A DNA stretch of 64,000 nucleotides from Ilex aquifolium (GCA_951799425.1 OX637392.1:34432093-34496092), one strand, 5' to 3'; positions 31,723-43,473 are shown, counted from the stretch's first letter. Numbers and translations: made by a program. Notes: a model not told the origin generated them from the sequence alone.

Positions 31723-33621
31723 TCAGAGGTTTTCAAAATCTATCTTCTGTTTATGTAGTGTAGCACACATTTTTCTAACGTTTTTTTTTGAAAGCGAGTG
31801 TCGGCAGGCGCGAATCTCGGAGGGATATTCTTGTTCCATCAAAAGAATGGTGTCCACATTTTTAACAAAGTCCTCCAAAAATGGTTTCAACCGCTGACCA
31901 TTAACAGTAAAGATATTACCATTCGATGGGTTTTCTACTTCAACTGCTCCATGGCCAAACACCTTTTTGACAATGTAAGGCCCAGTCCATCTTGACTTCA
32001 ACTTACCAGGAAAGAGGCGGAGTCTTGAATTGAACAATAGGACTTTTTGAGAAGGTTCAAAAGACTTCCGTACAATGTTCTTGTCATGAAACATTTTCAT
32101 TCTGGTTTTCGCAATCTTAGCATTCTCATATGCTTCATTTCTTAATTCCTCCAATTCATTTATCTGAAGTTTCCTTGCTAGTCCGGCCTTGTCTAGGTCA
32201 AGATTCATTGCTTTAATGGCCCAGTATGCCCTATGTTCCAATTCCACAGGTAGGTGACATGGCTTTCCATAGACTAATCGATAAGGAGACATGCCCAAAA
32301 TTGTTTTGAAAGCAGTGCGATATACCCAGAATGCATCAGTTAGTCTTAACGACCAATCTTTGCGGTCTGGATTTACCGTTTTTTCTAAAATTAATTTAAT
32401 CTCCCGATTAGCTAATTCAGCCTGTCCACTAGTCTGTGGGTGATAAGGGGTTGCAATTTTGTGAAAGATCAAATATTTTCTCATTAAATTCCAGAATGGA
32501 TGATTGCAAAAATGAGCACCCCCATCACTTATGATTGATCTCGGAATTCCAAACCGGGACAAAATATTTTCTTTCAAAAATTTTATCACTGTGCGGTGAT
32601 CATTGTTTCGGCATGGAATTACTTCAACCCATTTAGATACATAGTCTACAGCCACTAAAATGTATAGATAGCCAAAGGAAGGGGGAAATGGTCCCATAAA
32701 ATCGATGCCCAAACAGTCAAAAATTTCAATTACCAGAATGGGGTTTAAGGGCATCATGTTTCTTTTAGAAATGTTTCCCAACCTTTGACATCTATCGCAA
32801 GTTAAACAAAAGGCATGAACATCTTTGAAAAGTGTGGGCCAATAAAATCCACACTGCAGGATTTTTGCAGCAGTTTTCCTTGATGAAAAATGGCCACCGA
32901 ATGCTTCAGAATGACAAAATGTTATTACCTGGCTGCTTTCATGAGCGGGGATGCAACGCCTTATGATTTGATCTTTACAGTACTTGAATACGTAAGGATC
33001 CTCCCAAAAGAAGTTACGAACCTCCCTCAGAAATTTCTTTTTGTCAATCATGGTAAAGGACGGTGGGAACGTACCAGTAGCAAGGAAGTTAGCAATATCT
33101 GCATACCATGGTGTCTTATCAATCATGAACAGTTGTTCATCGGGAAATTTCTCATTGATTGGTAGTCCATCTTCACAAAATTGATATGTTAATCTGGACA
33201 GATGATCTGCCACCACATTCTCGACACCTTTCTTGTCTTTGATGACAAGATCAAACTCTTGGAGCAAAAGTATCCATCTCAAGAGTCTTGGCTTGGCGTC
33301 CTTCTTTGTGAGCAAGAATTTTAGGGCTGCATGGTCAGTGAATACAGTAACAGAAGAACCAACAAGATAAGAACGGAATTTTTCCAGAGCAAAAACTACA
33401 GCAAGCAATTCTTTTTCAGTTGTTGAATAATTCATTTGAGCATCATTCAAAGTTTTGCTTGCATAGTAAATCACATGCGGTTTCTTATCTTTTCTTTGTC
33501 CCAACACAGCACCTACAACAAAATCACTTGCATCACACATCAATTCAAATGGAAGAGTCCAGTCAGGGGGTTGCATTATTGGAGCAGAAATTAACATGCC
33601 TTTAAGCTTGTCAAAAGCTTT
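31723..33621 (-). CDS. Athila pol, RNase H and integrase part (after amber codon)
   Basis: This is the same reading frame as the upstream gag-pol, separated only by a TAG at 33624-33622. The first Met is at 33597, giving 624 codons. RNase H: MCDASD (about residue 22), EKELL (62), FTDHAAL (88) and VADHLSRL (131) carry the four acidic residues. Integrase: HSEAFGGH and CLTCDRC form the zinc-binding HHCC; the catalytic acids are in GIDFMGP (299), IISDGGAHF (358) and [10 protein letters not shown] (394); a GPY/F-type module follows (SRWTGPYIV). The last catalytic module is complete, so the damage is the single stop. The downstream Met is not a natural start. Confidence 0.9.
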   Translation of the reverse strand, partial: KAFDKLKGMLISAPIMQPPDWTLPFELMCDASDFVVGAVLGQRKDKKPHVIYYASKTLNDAQMNYSTTEKELLAVVFALEKFRSYLVGSSVTVFTDHAALKFLLTKKDAKPRLLRWILLLQEFDLVIKDKKGVENVVADHLSRLTYQFCEDGLPINEKFPDEQLFMIDKTPWYADIANFLATGTFPPSFTMIDKKKFLREVRNFFWEDPYVFKYCKDQIIRRCIPAHESSQVITFCHSEAFGGHFSSRKTAAKILQCGFYWPTLFKDVHAFCLTCDRCQRLGNISKRNMMPLNPILVIEIFDCLGIDFMGPFPPSFGYLYILVAVDYVSKWVEVIPCRNNDHRTVIKFLKENILSRFGIPRSIISDGGAHFCNHPFWNLMRKYLIFHKIATPYHPQTSGQAELANREIKLILEKTVNPDRKDWSLRLTDAFWVYRTAFKTILGMSPYRLVYGKPCHLPVELEHRAYWAIKAMNLDLDKAGLARKLQINELEELRNEAYENAKIAKTRMKMFHDKNIVRKSFEPSQKVLLFNSRLRLFPGKLKSRWTGPYIVKKVFGHGAVEVENPSNGNIFTVNGQRLKPFLEDFVKNVDTILLMEQEYPSEIRACRHSLSKKNVRKMCATLHKQKIDFENL

Positions 33622-33624
33622 CTA
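33622..33624 (-). other. Single in-frame amber codon in Athila pol
   Basis: TAG follows VWNEAC and precedes KAFDKLKG in the same frame. Related elements have a Glu or Gln here, so a single-base change (for example CAG to TAG, a CHG methylation context) explains it. Its position in the RT/RNase H connection is not one used for programmed readthrough. Confidence 0.85.
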
Positions 33625-36600
33625 GCATGCTTCATTCCACACAAAAATTACATCCTGACTCAGAAGATGACACATGGGTTTGGCTATAGTACTGAAATCT
33701 TTTATGAATCTCCTGTAAAAACCTGCATGTCCTAGGAATGATCGGACATCCTTTACAGTCTTAGGGGCAGGCAAATTTTCAATCAGATCTATTTTTGCCT
33801 TGTCAACTTTCATGCCCTCAGACGACACAATGTGACCAAGGACAATGCCTTGCGTTACCATGAAATGACATTTTTCCCAATTTAGCACTAGATTAGCTTC
33901 CTTACATCTGATTAGCACCTTTTCTAGGTTGGTCAGACACAAATCAAATGAGTCACCATAAACAGAGAAGTCATCTATGAATACTTCCAAAAAGTTTTCA
34001 ACCATGTCACTGAACAAGCTTAGCATACATCTTTGGAATGTTGCAGGAACGTTACAAAGTCCAAATGACATCCTTTTGAATGCAAAAGTGCCAAAGGGGC
34101 ATGTGAAGGTTGTTTTCTCCTGATCATCTAATGCTATCTCAATTTGATTGTATCCAGAATAGCCATCTAGGAAACAGTAGAATGTGTGGCCTGCAATTCT
34201 CTCTAGGACTTGGTCAAGAAATGGAAGAGGAAAATGATCTTTTCTAGTGACCAAATTGAGTTTTCGATAGTCAATACACATTCGCCATCCTGTGACGACT
34301 CGAGTTGGTACTAGTTCATTTGCATCATTTTTGACCACTGTGACCCTAGACTTTTTGGGCACAACTTGGGTTGGACTAACCCACTTGCTATCAGAGATGG
34401 GGAAGATTATCCCTGCATCTAACAGCTTAAGTACCTCAGTTTTCACAACTTCCTTCATATGAGGGTTCAGTCGTCGCTGCATTTGACGAGAGGGTTTTGA
34501 ATCCTCTTCAAGGTATATAGCATGATTGCAGATTAATGGGCTTATACCTTTCAAGTCAGCGATGGTCCACCCAATAGTGCTTTTATGGAGTTTGAGAACT
34601 TCAATCAGCTTAGACTCTTGCAAGTCCGTAAGCTTAGATGAAATCACCACTGGGTATGACTCTTCCTCTCCTAAGAATGCATATTTGAGGTCAGATGGGA
34701 GAGGTTTCAATTCAGGATTTGGTGGCTTGATACTTGATGAGAGTGGCTTTGTACCACTTGGTGAAATCTCTTCGAATTTGGGGGCCCATGTCTCAACAGC
34801 ATGAGTAGGGCAACTTTGTGGATTTGGGCCATCATCTGTTGTTTCAGATGAGATGAACTCTAGCAGAGAAGATTCAGTAGGGTTCTCACAGAATGTGTCA
34901 TTCAAATGTTCATGTATCAAAGATTCAATGGAGTTTATTTCCCTTTCTTCCTTGTCTTCTTGTGGATGCTTAGCAATATTGAAAATGTTCAGTTCGAGAG
35001 TCATATTCCCAAAAGTTAATTTCATGACTCCATTCCTGCAATTGATTAGTGCATTGGAAGTTGCTAGGAAAGGTCGACCAAGAATGACGGGAATTTGGTT
35101 CTCCGAATGTATTGCTGGCTGAGTATCCAGAACAATGAAGTCCACAGGGAAGACAAAGTTGTCCACTTGGACAAGTACATCTTCAACAATGCCTCTAGGG
35201 GTTTTGACAGATCTGTCAGCCAACTGGAGTGTGACACAAGTGGGTTTGAGTTCACCTAGACCCAACTGTTGGTAGACAGAGTAGGGTAGCAAATTAACAC
35301 TATCTCCAAGGTCTAACAGTGCTTGTTCAATTCGGAAGTTTCCAATGACACACGACACAGTCGGACACCCTGGGTCTTTGTATTTTGGAAGGGTTTTGTG
35401 TTGAAGAAGGGCACTGGCTTGTTTCGTCAAGAAGGCTCTTTTTTGGACATTTTGGCTTCTCTTGATTGTGCACAAGTCTTTCAGAAACTTGGCATAAGAA
35501 GGAACCTGTTTGATTGCATCTAGAAGAGGGATGTTGATTTTTACTTGCTTAAAAAGCTCGTAAATTTCAGGCTGATTTTTCACTTTCTGTTTGGTTTTGA
35601 GTCTATGAGGAAAAGGAGCAGGAATGGAACACGACGGCTCTCTTTCCTCAGAAGGTTCTGGCTCTTGCTCAATCATAGGCTCAGGTTCTACTTCAAGTTC
35701 AGTCTCAATTGGTTCAGGCTCAAATGATGAGTTGACTGGGATGAGCTTGTCTCTAATGGTCTGGTCAATCACCTTGCCACTTCTTAGTGTAGTGACAACT
35801 TGGGCTTGGTCTTGTGGGTTTCCTGTGGTTGAAGGGTTCCCCACATGGAATTGGCCTTGTGGTTGCTTTGGTTGGGCAGGGAACTTGCCCTTTTCGTGTA
35901 TGGCCATGGATTGGGTCAGCCTTTGGATGTAGCTTTTAAGATCCTCGAAAGATTGAGTGGTCTGGGTTTTGAAATCCGTGAAAGCCTGTGTGGAATGAGT
36001 GTTGTAGTTCATTTGGGTTTGCATGAACTGATTCAGTGTGTCCTCAAGGCTCATCTTTTGTGGTGGTTGGTATGGTTGATATGCGGGAGGTCCTTGAGGT
36101 GGTGGGTATGAACCTTGTTGTTGGTTCATGGGCGTTGGTTGTGTGTTCCTCCAACTGAAGTTCGGGTGGTTCCGCCACCCTGGATTGTATGTTTCAGAGT
36201 ATGGGTTGGAGTAAGGCTTGTTGAAGTTGGAAACTGCATTTGTTTGTTCCAACAAGACCTCTTTGAAAGCTGGGATGGTGGGACACTCCCCAGTAGGGTG
36301 TCCTGTTAGCGCACAGATTCCACACACTTGTTCTGTGGAAGAGATAACCTCAACTTGATGGACCTTCTTCATCTCTAAAGCTTCAAGCTTTCGAGACAAC
36401 GTAGACATTTTCGCTCTTAGGTCATCATCATCTCTCAAGACATACCTACCTCCTTGGGAAGGAGATGGTCTGGCTTCAACAGTGGTAGGGGAGGCTGAGT
36501 CCCAGATCTGAGAACTATCAGATATGGTATCAAAAAAATCGAATGCCTCTTCCGGACTTTTTTCCATAAATTCTCCTTGGGCAATCATTTCGACGAACTG

Positions 36601-37305
36601 ACGTAGTCTAGAGGGCAAGGAGTCATAGAAAAATCCTACCAAAGTCCAATTCTCAAAAGCATGGTGTGGGCAGGATTGGAGAAGATCTTTGAATCTCTCC
36701 CAACTTTGGTAAAAAGTTTCTCCTTCTTTGACCGAAAAATTCATGATCTGTCTTTTGAGTGCATTAGTGCGGTGTAGAGGAAAAAACTTTCTGAAAAATT
36801 CATTCTGTAATGCCTGCCAGTTAGGTATTGAAAGAGCTTTTAAAGAACTTAGCCATTGTTTAGCTTTGTCCCTTAAAGAGAAAGAAAAAAGTTTCATCTT
36901 GGCCAGTTCAGAATTGTCTTGAAATGTTCCACATACTTCCTCAAAATCTTTTATATGCAGATATGGATTTTCTGCATCTAATCCATGAAAAACAGGCAAG
37001 AGTTGCACTGTCCCCGGCTTTACAGTACAGAGGGGAGCATTTTTAGGGAATACAAAACAAGAGGGGACACTATTTCTTGTGGGATTTAGGTGATCCCGCA
37101 AAGTTCGAATGTTAGGTACTTCCCTCTCTCTTATAGGGACTTCTCCGTTTCTCTCATTATTTGCCATACTTCCCTCACAGGAGTCTGCTACTGATCTAGG
37201 TGAATTTGGTGCAGGCTGATTCACAGACTCAAACGATTCTGCTGGCCAATTCTGATAGTGATGAGTGCCCTCAGACATAAAAATAAAGAAAATAAAACAA
37301 AACAA
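33622..37305 (-). CDS. Athila gag-protease-reverse transcriptase frame
   Basis: 1227 codons, starting about 80 bp after the primer site; the second Met (residue 10, MSEGTHH) is an equally likely start. Retrotransposon gag core at about residues 100-260 (PYLHIKDFEEVC, KAKQWLSSL, WERFKDLLQSCPHH). CCHC knuckle CGICALTGHPTGEC at 328-341. Proline/glutamine-rich and acidic linkers follow. Aspartic protease at about 650-750 with ALLDLGDSVNLLP, where DLGDS replaces the usual DLGAS or DSGAT, and ILGRPFL. RT at about 950-1130 with MCIDYRKLN, FLDGYSGYNQI, FGLCNVPATFQRCM and the catalytic VFIDDFSVYG. The frame ends in a TAG inside the RT/RNase H connection, after VWNEAC. Confidence 0.93.
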   Translation of the reverse strand: MFCFIFFIFMSEGTHHYQNWPAESFESVNQPAPNSPRSVADSCEGSMANNERNGEVPIREREVPNIRTLRDHLNPTRNSVPSCFVFPKNAPLCTVKPGTVQLLPVFHGLDAENPYLHIKDFEEVCGTFQDNSELAKMKLFSFSLRDKAKQWLSSLKALSIPNWQALQNEFFRKFFPLHRTNALKRQIMNFSVKEGETFYQSWERFKDLLQSCPHHAFENWTLVGFFYDSLPSRLRQFVEMIAQGEFMEKSPEEAFDFFDTISDSSQIWDSASPTTVEARPSPSQGGRYVLRDDDDLRAKMSTLSRKLEALEMKKVHQVEVISSTEQVCGICALTGHPTGECPTIPAFKEVLLEQTNAVSNFNKPYSNPYSETYNPGWRNHPNFSWRNTQPTPMNQQQGSYPPPQGPPAYQPYQPPQKMSLEDTLNQFMQTQMNYNTHSTQAFTDFKTQTTQSFEDLKSYIQRLTQSMAIHEKGKFPAQPKQPQGQFHVGNPSTTGNPQDQAQVVTTLRSGKVIDQTIRDKLIPVNSSFEPEPIETELEVEPEPMIEQEPEPSEEREPSCSIPAPFPHRLKTKQKVKNQPEIYELFKQVKINIPLLDAIKQVPSYAKFLKDLCTIKRSQNVQKRAFLTKQASALLQHKTLPKYKDPGCPTVSCVIGNFRIEQALLDLGDSVNLLPYSVYQQLGLGELKPTCVTLQLADRSVKTPRGIVEDVLVQVDNFVFPVDFIVLDTQPAIHSENQIPVILGRPFLATSNALINCRNGVMKLTFGNMTLELNIFNIAKHPQEDKEEREINSIESLIHEHLNDTFCENPTESSLLEFISSETTDDGPNPQSCPTHAVETWAPKFEEISPSGTKPLSSSIKPPNPELKPLPSDLKYAFLGEEESYPVVISSKLTDLQESKLIEVLKLHKSTIGWTIADLKGISPLICNHAIYLEEDSKPSRQMQRRLNPHMKEVVKTEVLKLLDAGIIFPISDSKWVSPTQVVPKKSRVTVVKNDANELVPTRVVTGWRMCIDYRKLNLVTRKDHFPLPFLDQVLERIAGHTFYCFLDGYSGYNQIEIALDDQEKTTFTCPFGTFAFKRMSFGLCNVPATFQRCMLSLFSDMVENFLEVFIDDFSVYGDSFDLCLTNLEKVLIRCKEANLVLNWEKCHFMVTQGIVLGHIVSSEGMKVDKAKIDLIENLPAPKTVKDVRSFLGHAGFYRRFIKDFSTIAKPMCHLLSQDVIFVWNEAC

Positions 37306-37383
37306 AATTATTCACAGTAAACTAAAGAATATACAAAAAAAGAAAGGTCTTTTTACTTTTTACCTTCAAACACTTTTTATGGC

Positions 37384-37401
37384 TCCCCGGCAACGGCGCC
37401 A
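37384..37401 (-). other. Primer binding site of element C (tRNA-Asp type)
   Basis: The minus strand reads TGGCGCCGTTGCCGGGGA, the site typical of Athila and related lineages, matching the 3' end of a plant tRNA-Asp. It lies 11 nt inside the 5' LTR. Confidence 0.9.
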
Positions 37402-37412
37402 AAAACTTGACT

Positions 37413-39119
37413 TGATCCGAAATGTGTACACCAAAGTGTAGGCGGTCAAGCTGTAGTAATAATCCAGTTTGAGTCCGGAGTCGAATCCACAGGGAGCTTT
37501 TGTTGGTGTTTTGAGATAAGCAGTTGTGGAGACCTAATGATTGTAACTCTTGAGATTTGAAGTTGTGTGATGTACGAGATTTCCTGGACAGAATATAAGA
37601 TTCTTTCCAAGAGAATTTTCTAAGCAAAATGTTGGATAAGTTCTAATGAAAAAAAAAAGTCACTCTTTAGTTCAAGGATCTGGACATGTAGTTAATTATC
37701 CGGTTTGTTATACTTGTGCTTAATAACTCAATTAACCCCCATGTCAACAGCAGGTTAATCGGAAGATAAAGGTGGGTTAGGAGAATTAAGGACATGATTC
37801 CGATGTCTTTCTAGAAGTTTACAAGAATTGTCTGTGCCGAGACTTAACCCGTCTACAAACAAACAAGTGTTTCTACAAGACATCCAATCATGACATCAAT
37901 ATCCCATTTCCATTCTTTAATTGAAACACAATAATGGGGAAGATTGAAGGGTAGTCATGAAGATCTAGCCGGGGTACTTGCCTTGAACTCATGAACCTTT
38001 CTATGCAAGAGTCATCTGTGTCATAGAAGGGACCCATGGTTATACAAAGTACCTTAACTTTGCTAGATGCAATCAATCATCCAATAAGTAAGGGGAATAT
38101 TCAACATTAAGCATAAGAACAACGCACAAATATAACTTCCGGATAATTTATACATGCCCTTCACCTCTTACTAAAGAGTGAATGAGAAACTACTCACTCT
38201 TCATGACTTTGGTAAAGCTAGAAAAGTGAGTGATGCTCATCCCTCCAAGTAGAGGACTTAGAAAATAAAATACACTAAACAAGGAGCCGATCTTCAACGA
38301 AGAATGAGTGAATCACGTTCCACCCTTCACGGCTTTGGTAAAGCTCTAGAAAAGTGGAAGAGTTTCACTCCTCTAAGAAAGAAGAAAGCTCAAGCAATGG
38401 AAGTGAAAGATATGAAACACAAATTAAAAGTAGAAGAAAAGTAGTCACTTTTGGAGGGTGATCCACAACCAAAAGTAATCTATCTTTCTTCTAGACATGA
38501 AATTAAAAGAGACAAACTACAATAAAAGAAGACAATACTTCAATTAAAAGAGAGCAACAATATAATAAAGCAACAAAGAAAGAAATTACTTTTGGAGGGT
38601 TTTCCACAACCAAAAGTTCTCTCCAAGAAAATGATACAAATGAAAAAGTGATGCCCTTTACAAGACCCAAGGGGTGGGTATTTATAGGCAACCAAAAAAA
38701 TAGCCTTTACAAACTTCAAGGGATAACATTTACAAACCCCAAAGATGCCATTCACAAGCCCAAGGGATGACATTCACAAGCTTCCAAAAGTTGTCATACA
38801 AGCTTCCAAAAGTTGTCATTCACAAGCTTCCAAAAGTTGTCATTCACAAACTTCCAAAAGATGGCATTTGGATTACTTTAATCTCTCTTTGTTTAGAGCT
38901 TTAATAATTGTCATCCTAGAATTTGTAGCTTTGTCACAATTGGCTCCCCGGTAGTTTGTAGTTTTGACGCATAAAACCCTGAAAAGAACAACAATTAATG
39001 CATTATCCCTAATTCACACACTAACCCTAATAAGGCTTATTTTGACTAGTTTAACTTTATTTAACTAACACAATTGTCTTATTCACTTAATTAAATTATG
39101 CACTAACTAGGTCTAATCA
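37413..39119 (-). repeat. 5' LTR of Athila element C (1707 bp)
   Basis: Runs TGATTAGACC...TTCGGATCA in element direction. It differs from the 3' LTR by a few substitutions and by two extra copies of a roughly 24-bp unit (CTTCCAAAAGTTGTCATTCA) near 38777-38850. Confidence 0.92.
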
Positions 39120-39603
39120 CGTACCATAATGGCTAATTAACGTTTTGCCATTTTTTCATAAAAAAATAAATTTATCTGGGTTTTACATCACAACTTGATG
39201 AATGAGATCTTGATTGGTTGACAAACAAACCCAATGGACTGTGCATACCGAGGATCATTGGTGCACCCAAGATTGCTTGAGGTCTAGAGGATCCATTGCA
39301 GTGGTGAATCTAAGTGAAGCTACCCAAGATGTCGAAGAGGCACTTCGTTAGAGAGACTTATTGAAGGAAGGGAGCATCAAACCATGGTATTGTTTGAAGT
39401 ATAACATTCGAGTACTTGTAAACTGATTTTGGGGTAGTGGATTACGTTTTGATGAATCGAGAAGGTTTACCGCAGTTTTTATTGAGGAGGGTTTTTGATA
39501 CATGGATTTAATTTTATATTTATCTAAATATTATGTAAGATAATTTATAGGAGTTTATGTAGGGAGTGGGTTAGTGGTATAGATTTCATAGGTTTCTTAG
39601 ATA
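39120..39603. other. Unassigned; possible continuation of copia LTR N
   Basis: Follows element C directly. If N was the host, this is the rest of its LTR. No coding sequence is recognised. Confidence 0.3.
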
Positions 39604-40445
39604 GTTATCTAGGTAGCGAGGTCAATAGATTTAATAGTTATCTTTTAGGTGTTATCTCTTTGTATTTAAAGAAGTTAGATAAAGAAAAATATAATGAATA
39701 TTTATGATAAACTTTATTATGAAAGGCTTGGGAGGTGAGGTTCCCTTCGAAGTGAACCAATAGGGATTTCCACCCCCTCGAAGCGGGTATCTTTATCCCC
39801 TATTCTATTTTTTTATTCTTAAAAAACGTGCACGTAATAATTGGTATGAGAGTCAGCGATCCTATTATTGCTATACCATTAACGATTTTGAAGTTGATGC
39901 ATGATGATTTCCGAAAATAGTTCAACAAATTGATTGAGGAAAATCAACGCATGCTAGAAGGATTCAACAGGGTTTGTAAAATTATTCAAGAAGCCAATTC
40001 AAAGGCCAACCAACATCATCAAACAACTGACCATGAAAAAGTTGCATTGTTGATGAGGAAAAATTGGAAGTAATTGAGAAGGCATCAAGCAAAGTGATTG
40101 TCAACATTGGAGCAAGTGAAGACAAAAGTTTTGATGATTTGAAGATTAAAGTTGCAATCTAGATGAAGACAAATTATTGTACCTTTATTAGAGGTGAAAA
40201 TAGGGATAAATATCTAGGTAGCGGGTCAATGTATTTAGTAACTATCTTTTAGGTATTATCTCTTTGTGTTAAAAAACGTTGGATGAATCAAATACTTGTG
40301 ATAAACTTTCTTGTGAAAGGCTTGGGAGGTTAGGTTCCCCTCGAAGTGAACCAATGGAGGTTTTCACCCCCTCTCGATGCGGGTATCTTTCTCCCCTATT
40401 CTATTTTTCTTTTATTTTCAATCCTTCAAAAACGTGCACGTAACA
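39604..40445 (+). mobile_element. TRIM-like miniature LTR element D
   Basis: Two direct repeats, 39604-39839 and 40210-40445, share TATCTAGGTAGCG, the stretch AAAGGCTTGGGAGGTGAGGT, GAAGTGAACCAAT, and the end AACGTGCACGTAA(T/C)A. The first is followed by TTGGTATGAGAGTCAGCGAT, a degraded tRNA-Met primer site. The 370-bp interior has no substantial frame. The 5' limit of the first repeat may lie up to 70 bp further left. Confidence 0.65.
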
Positions 40446-40939
40446 GTTTCTGTGTTAACAAATCACTTATGTCATTTATTGTTCTTCATATACACTTGTG
40501 ATTTGATGTACACCCAAACACTATGTATTTGATTGAATGAATGTTTGAATATCTTAATCATCAATAGTTGTGCATTCAAGGGTTTTGGTCATTATTTTTG
40601 ATCCTCGTGTAGGATTGAGAGTTAAGTAATTAATTGCTAAAATCAATATGCAACACTTCATAGGTTCATGGGGTCATATTGGCTAAAAGGAGGTTCTCAC
40701 TATTTATTCTTTAATCTTTGTGAGAACAGGTAATTATGGTAGTAATAGGTTTAAATTGGTGATTGTATAAGCTTAAAGTTTAAGAACCTATTCAGACCTC
40801 TCTCTAGATAGTGTCGTGAAATCTATGTGTATAATCGTAAGGAAAGATCCACATATATCTCCCCCTCCCAGAACAACATGTGATTCCTTGCAAGGTTCCA
40901 AAGGTGCCCACTATTATTTCATGTAAAGACCATGGCATT
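40446..40939. other. Unassigned sequence before LTR G
   Basis: AT-rich, with no similarity to LTR G2 (61136-62336) noticed and no open frame of interest. Confidence 0.4.
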
Positions 40940-41821
40940 GGGTTGAGTTTTATTCCTTATGAGGTTCTAAGGGTTCCTATTATTCCTTGGGAGGATTGGT
41001 TAAGGTTATTGTATGTAATTGACTGTCTGCGTGGCACCACAACATTCCAAATACCAATTCTCCCCAAAGCCCTTTGGGATTTGTTATTACTGGTGGTCCA
41101 GATGCATTTCGTTATGTAGCATTCTTGATAGTCAAACAATGTATCCTCCTAATGATTTGTTTGATTACTCTACATTATGCATGTTATTTAAAATAATTGT
41201 CCTGTAGCTTGACTTGTTTTCATATATACTTAAAACTTACTTAGGCTTGGGAAAGATTATTCTACTGGGCTAGTTGTACTCATCCCTACTTGAACATTTT
41301 TTAGATGTTGACTTGAATGTCGAGACAGGGTTATGTGCTGATTATGAGGTTCATCCTAAGATTGACTAGGAAGTTGGTTGTGAGGCCAAGTATGGAAGAT
41401 TAGATGTTCAATAGTTGGGTTGTTAATTCATTATCCAAATTATGTTATAAACTTTTCGAGTTGTATCTGAATTAATTTTAATAGAGATTACTATCGTACT
41501 TGAGTTTTAGATTGTAAAAATTAGGATTTAATGAGTTGTAGAGTTGGATTTTGGGTTGGATGGTTCGTAACATTAATATTTTGTTGGAAGAATGATGTTG
41601 ATGTTTTGTTAGTTTGTGATATACAATACTCTCATAGGTTGCTCTTGCCATTCAGTTGAATGCCTAATTTCTAAACCTAGCTCCATCGGATTTTCAATAA
41701 ATGAGTTTTATTAAATCAAATGTTTGTTTTTCAAAAGAAAATACTTTTAAATGAGTGAGAATTTTTGGATCAAATGGTTTTTTTATTAACTTCCATCTTT
41801 TAAGAAATTTGGAATGTTACA
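40940..41821 (+). repeat. 5' LTR of element G, 5'-truncated
   Basis: Matches 61955-62336 of the downstream LTR (GAGGTTCTAAGG(G/A)TTCCTAT, TATCCTCCTAATGATTTGTT against TATCCTCCTGATGATTTATT, TTAGGCTTGGGAAAGAT). It ends GGAATGTTACA. Substitutions are many, so G is old. Confidence 0.7.
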
Positions 41822-41823
41822 AT

Positions 41824-41835
41824 CGGTATCAGAGC
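41824..41835 (+). other. Primer binding site, element G
   Basis: CGGTATCAGAGC, one base from the standard TGGTATCAGAGC, 2 nt after the LTR end. Confidence 0.85.
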
Positions 41836-43473
41836 CTAGAGATTTGGTCTTACAAGGGAGCTGTAGGAAGTGGGCTAGCCAATTTTTGTTGTGAGAGGGA
41901 ATAAGGTAAAAGGTACACTAGGATACATGAAGTTTGTTAGGAAACTTTAGTGATTGTTAGCTTGATTTTATTGAGGTTATCTATATGTCTATGTGGTACG
42001 AAGGGCTAATTGATTTGTAAATGTTTAGGAAGAGAGGATAGGAGAACAATTACTAATGATAGATGTAATTTACTTGAGTATTGTGGGATATGCTTGATGT
42101 TATTGATATGCCAGAGTTATTTTGATTTGTTGTATTCTCTTTACCTTGGTCAAAAATTTTAGAGGCTATTATTACCCCAAAGTGTTATTATTTTTGGCTA
42201 AATTCGTTCGACTCGAAGTAGATGTTGAGTTTGACTCAAGTTGGTGCATTGGGGACGACATAGTCTTAATATCTTCAAGCAACATCATGCTCTTTTGGTG
42301 TTTTTTATTTGGGGAAAAATAAAAGTTGGATGTTGTGCTTATAAAAAAGAACCTTGAGCTAGTTGTCATGACCTTGCTAGTTTACCCTAAGGTGGATTTT
42401 GATCGTACAAACTTGAGAACTTTTGAGGCATAACTTGTAAACCAATTTGGTTGATTATTGTACAAATTTGGTTGGCATGGTTATAAAGAATTTGTAGTCT
42501 AGCTTTGTGTTCAAAGAGTAAGATTATTCGAGTAGCTAGTGTGTTGGAGATCAAGAGGAATTACTGATGTTAATGTGACTACTATAGCTAAAATAAGAAA
42601 TCTTAATTGGATCATTGAGTGTCTAGCTATTTTTGGTAATAACAAGGAATATTATGATGCTAGTCAAATCACAAGGACTTGGGGGTGTTCATAGATTCAA
42701 AAGTATGGATTGAACTATGAGTTCTGTAGTTTCAATTAAAAGGGGGAGCTCTCCTAGATTTCTAGAATTTGGTGTCGTAAGACTACTAAATATCATATCA
42801 GTATAGAGATATGAAAAGACTCTAGATGACACTTTGATCCAAATAGTACTAATACAACTTATGGTTGGAGTTTACTCAAGTGGTGTGACTGAGAAATTTA
42901 ATGGTATTATCAATGTATTTGAGGCATGTGTATGACTCAAATATGGAGACAACTTCAATCTGATTCCTATATTTATTGGTGGGTTCTTGATGGAAGGCTT
43001 ATGAGCTAACCATGCATAGCGCGATTCTTATAGATTAAGTCTAAAAAACTGAGTATCTAAGTTACAAAGATTTCATCGAGTGCATGTGAGAAGCTACTAA
43101 AGGATAGTACTAATTATGGAGTTAGCATGAAATGGTTGTAATTTGGAATCCACATGATCTAGATACTTTTTGTTGGGTTCCTAAGTAGAACCTGGTTGGA
43201 TGGGGTCAGGCACATCTTGGGTCATTCCATGTCGTGAGTAATACTATACATAGATCCATGCATGTGTGAGTGAGAGCGTAGCAGAAGCTTAGTGAATGGG
43301 AGCATAGGGGGACAAGAGTGACGTGGTACTTGGAATGAGTGCAAAGTAGGGATCTAGAGTGATGAAAGATGAGCAGGGATTATAATGAGAAATTAGTCTT
43401 GACTGTATGAGCTATAAGTTAATAATAAGATGTTTCACATGGACTACTACCTTTATTATGAGTAAGTAGCTAT
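41836..43473 (+). other. Decayed interior of element G
   Basis: No gag domain is readable; short frames only. Base composition is AT-rich with many TAG and TAA triplets in all frames, as expected for an old methylated retroelement. Confidence 0.5.

Larger units (their letters stand above)
27221..39119 (-). mobile_element. Athila-type Gypsy element C, nearly intact
   Basis: Two long LTRs (37413-39119 as 5' and 27221-28881 as 3') enclose a tRNA-Asp-type primer site, a gag-pro-RT-RNaseH-integrase frame and a polypurine tract. The LTRs are almost identical by eye, apart from repeat-unit copies in the 5' LTR, so insertion is recent. A 2.1-kb solo LTR (B) has since landed in its 3' untranslated part. 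No env-like frame is seen. The flanks TTACT and CGTAC are not a clean target duplication. Confidence 0.92.

Noticed and set aside
34526..36309. Several plus-strand frames of 60-100 codons
   Set aside because: All are antisense to the Athila gag-pol frame.
27216..39124. Target duplication of Athila element C
   Set aside because: TTACT on the left and CGTAC on the right do not match at the TG/CA borders or at borders shifted by a few bases, so no duplication is claimed.
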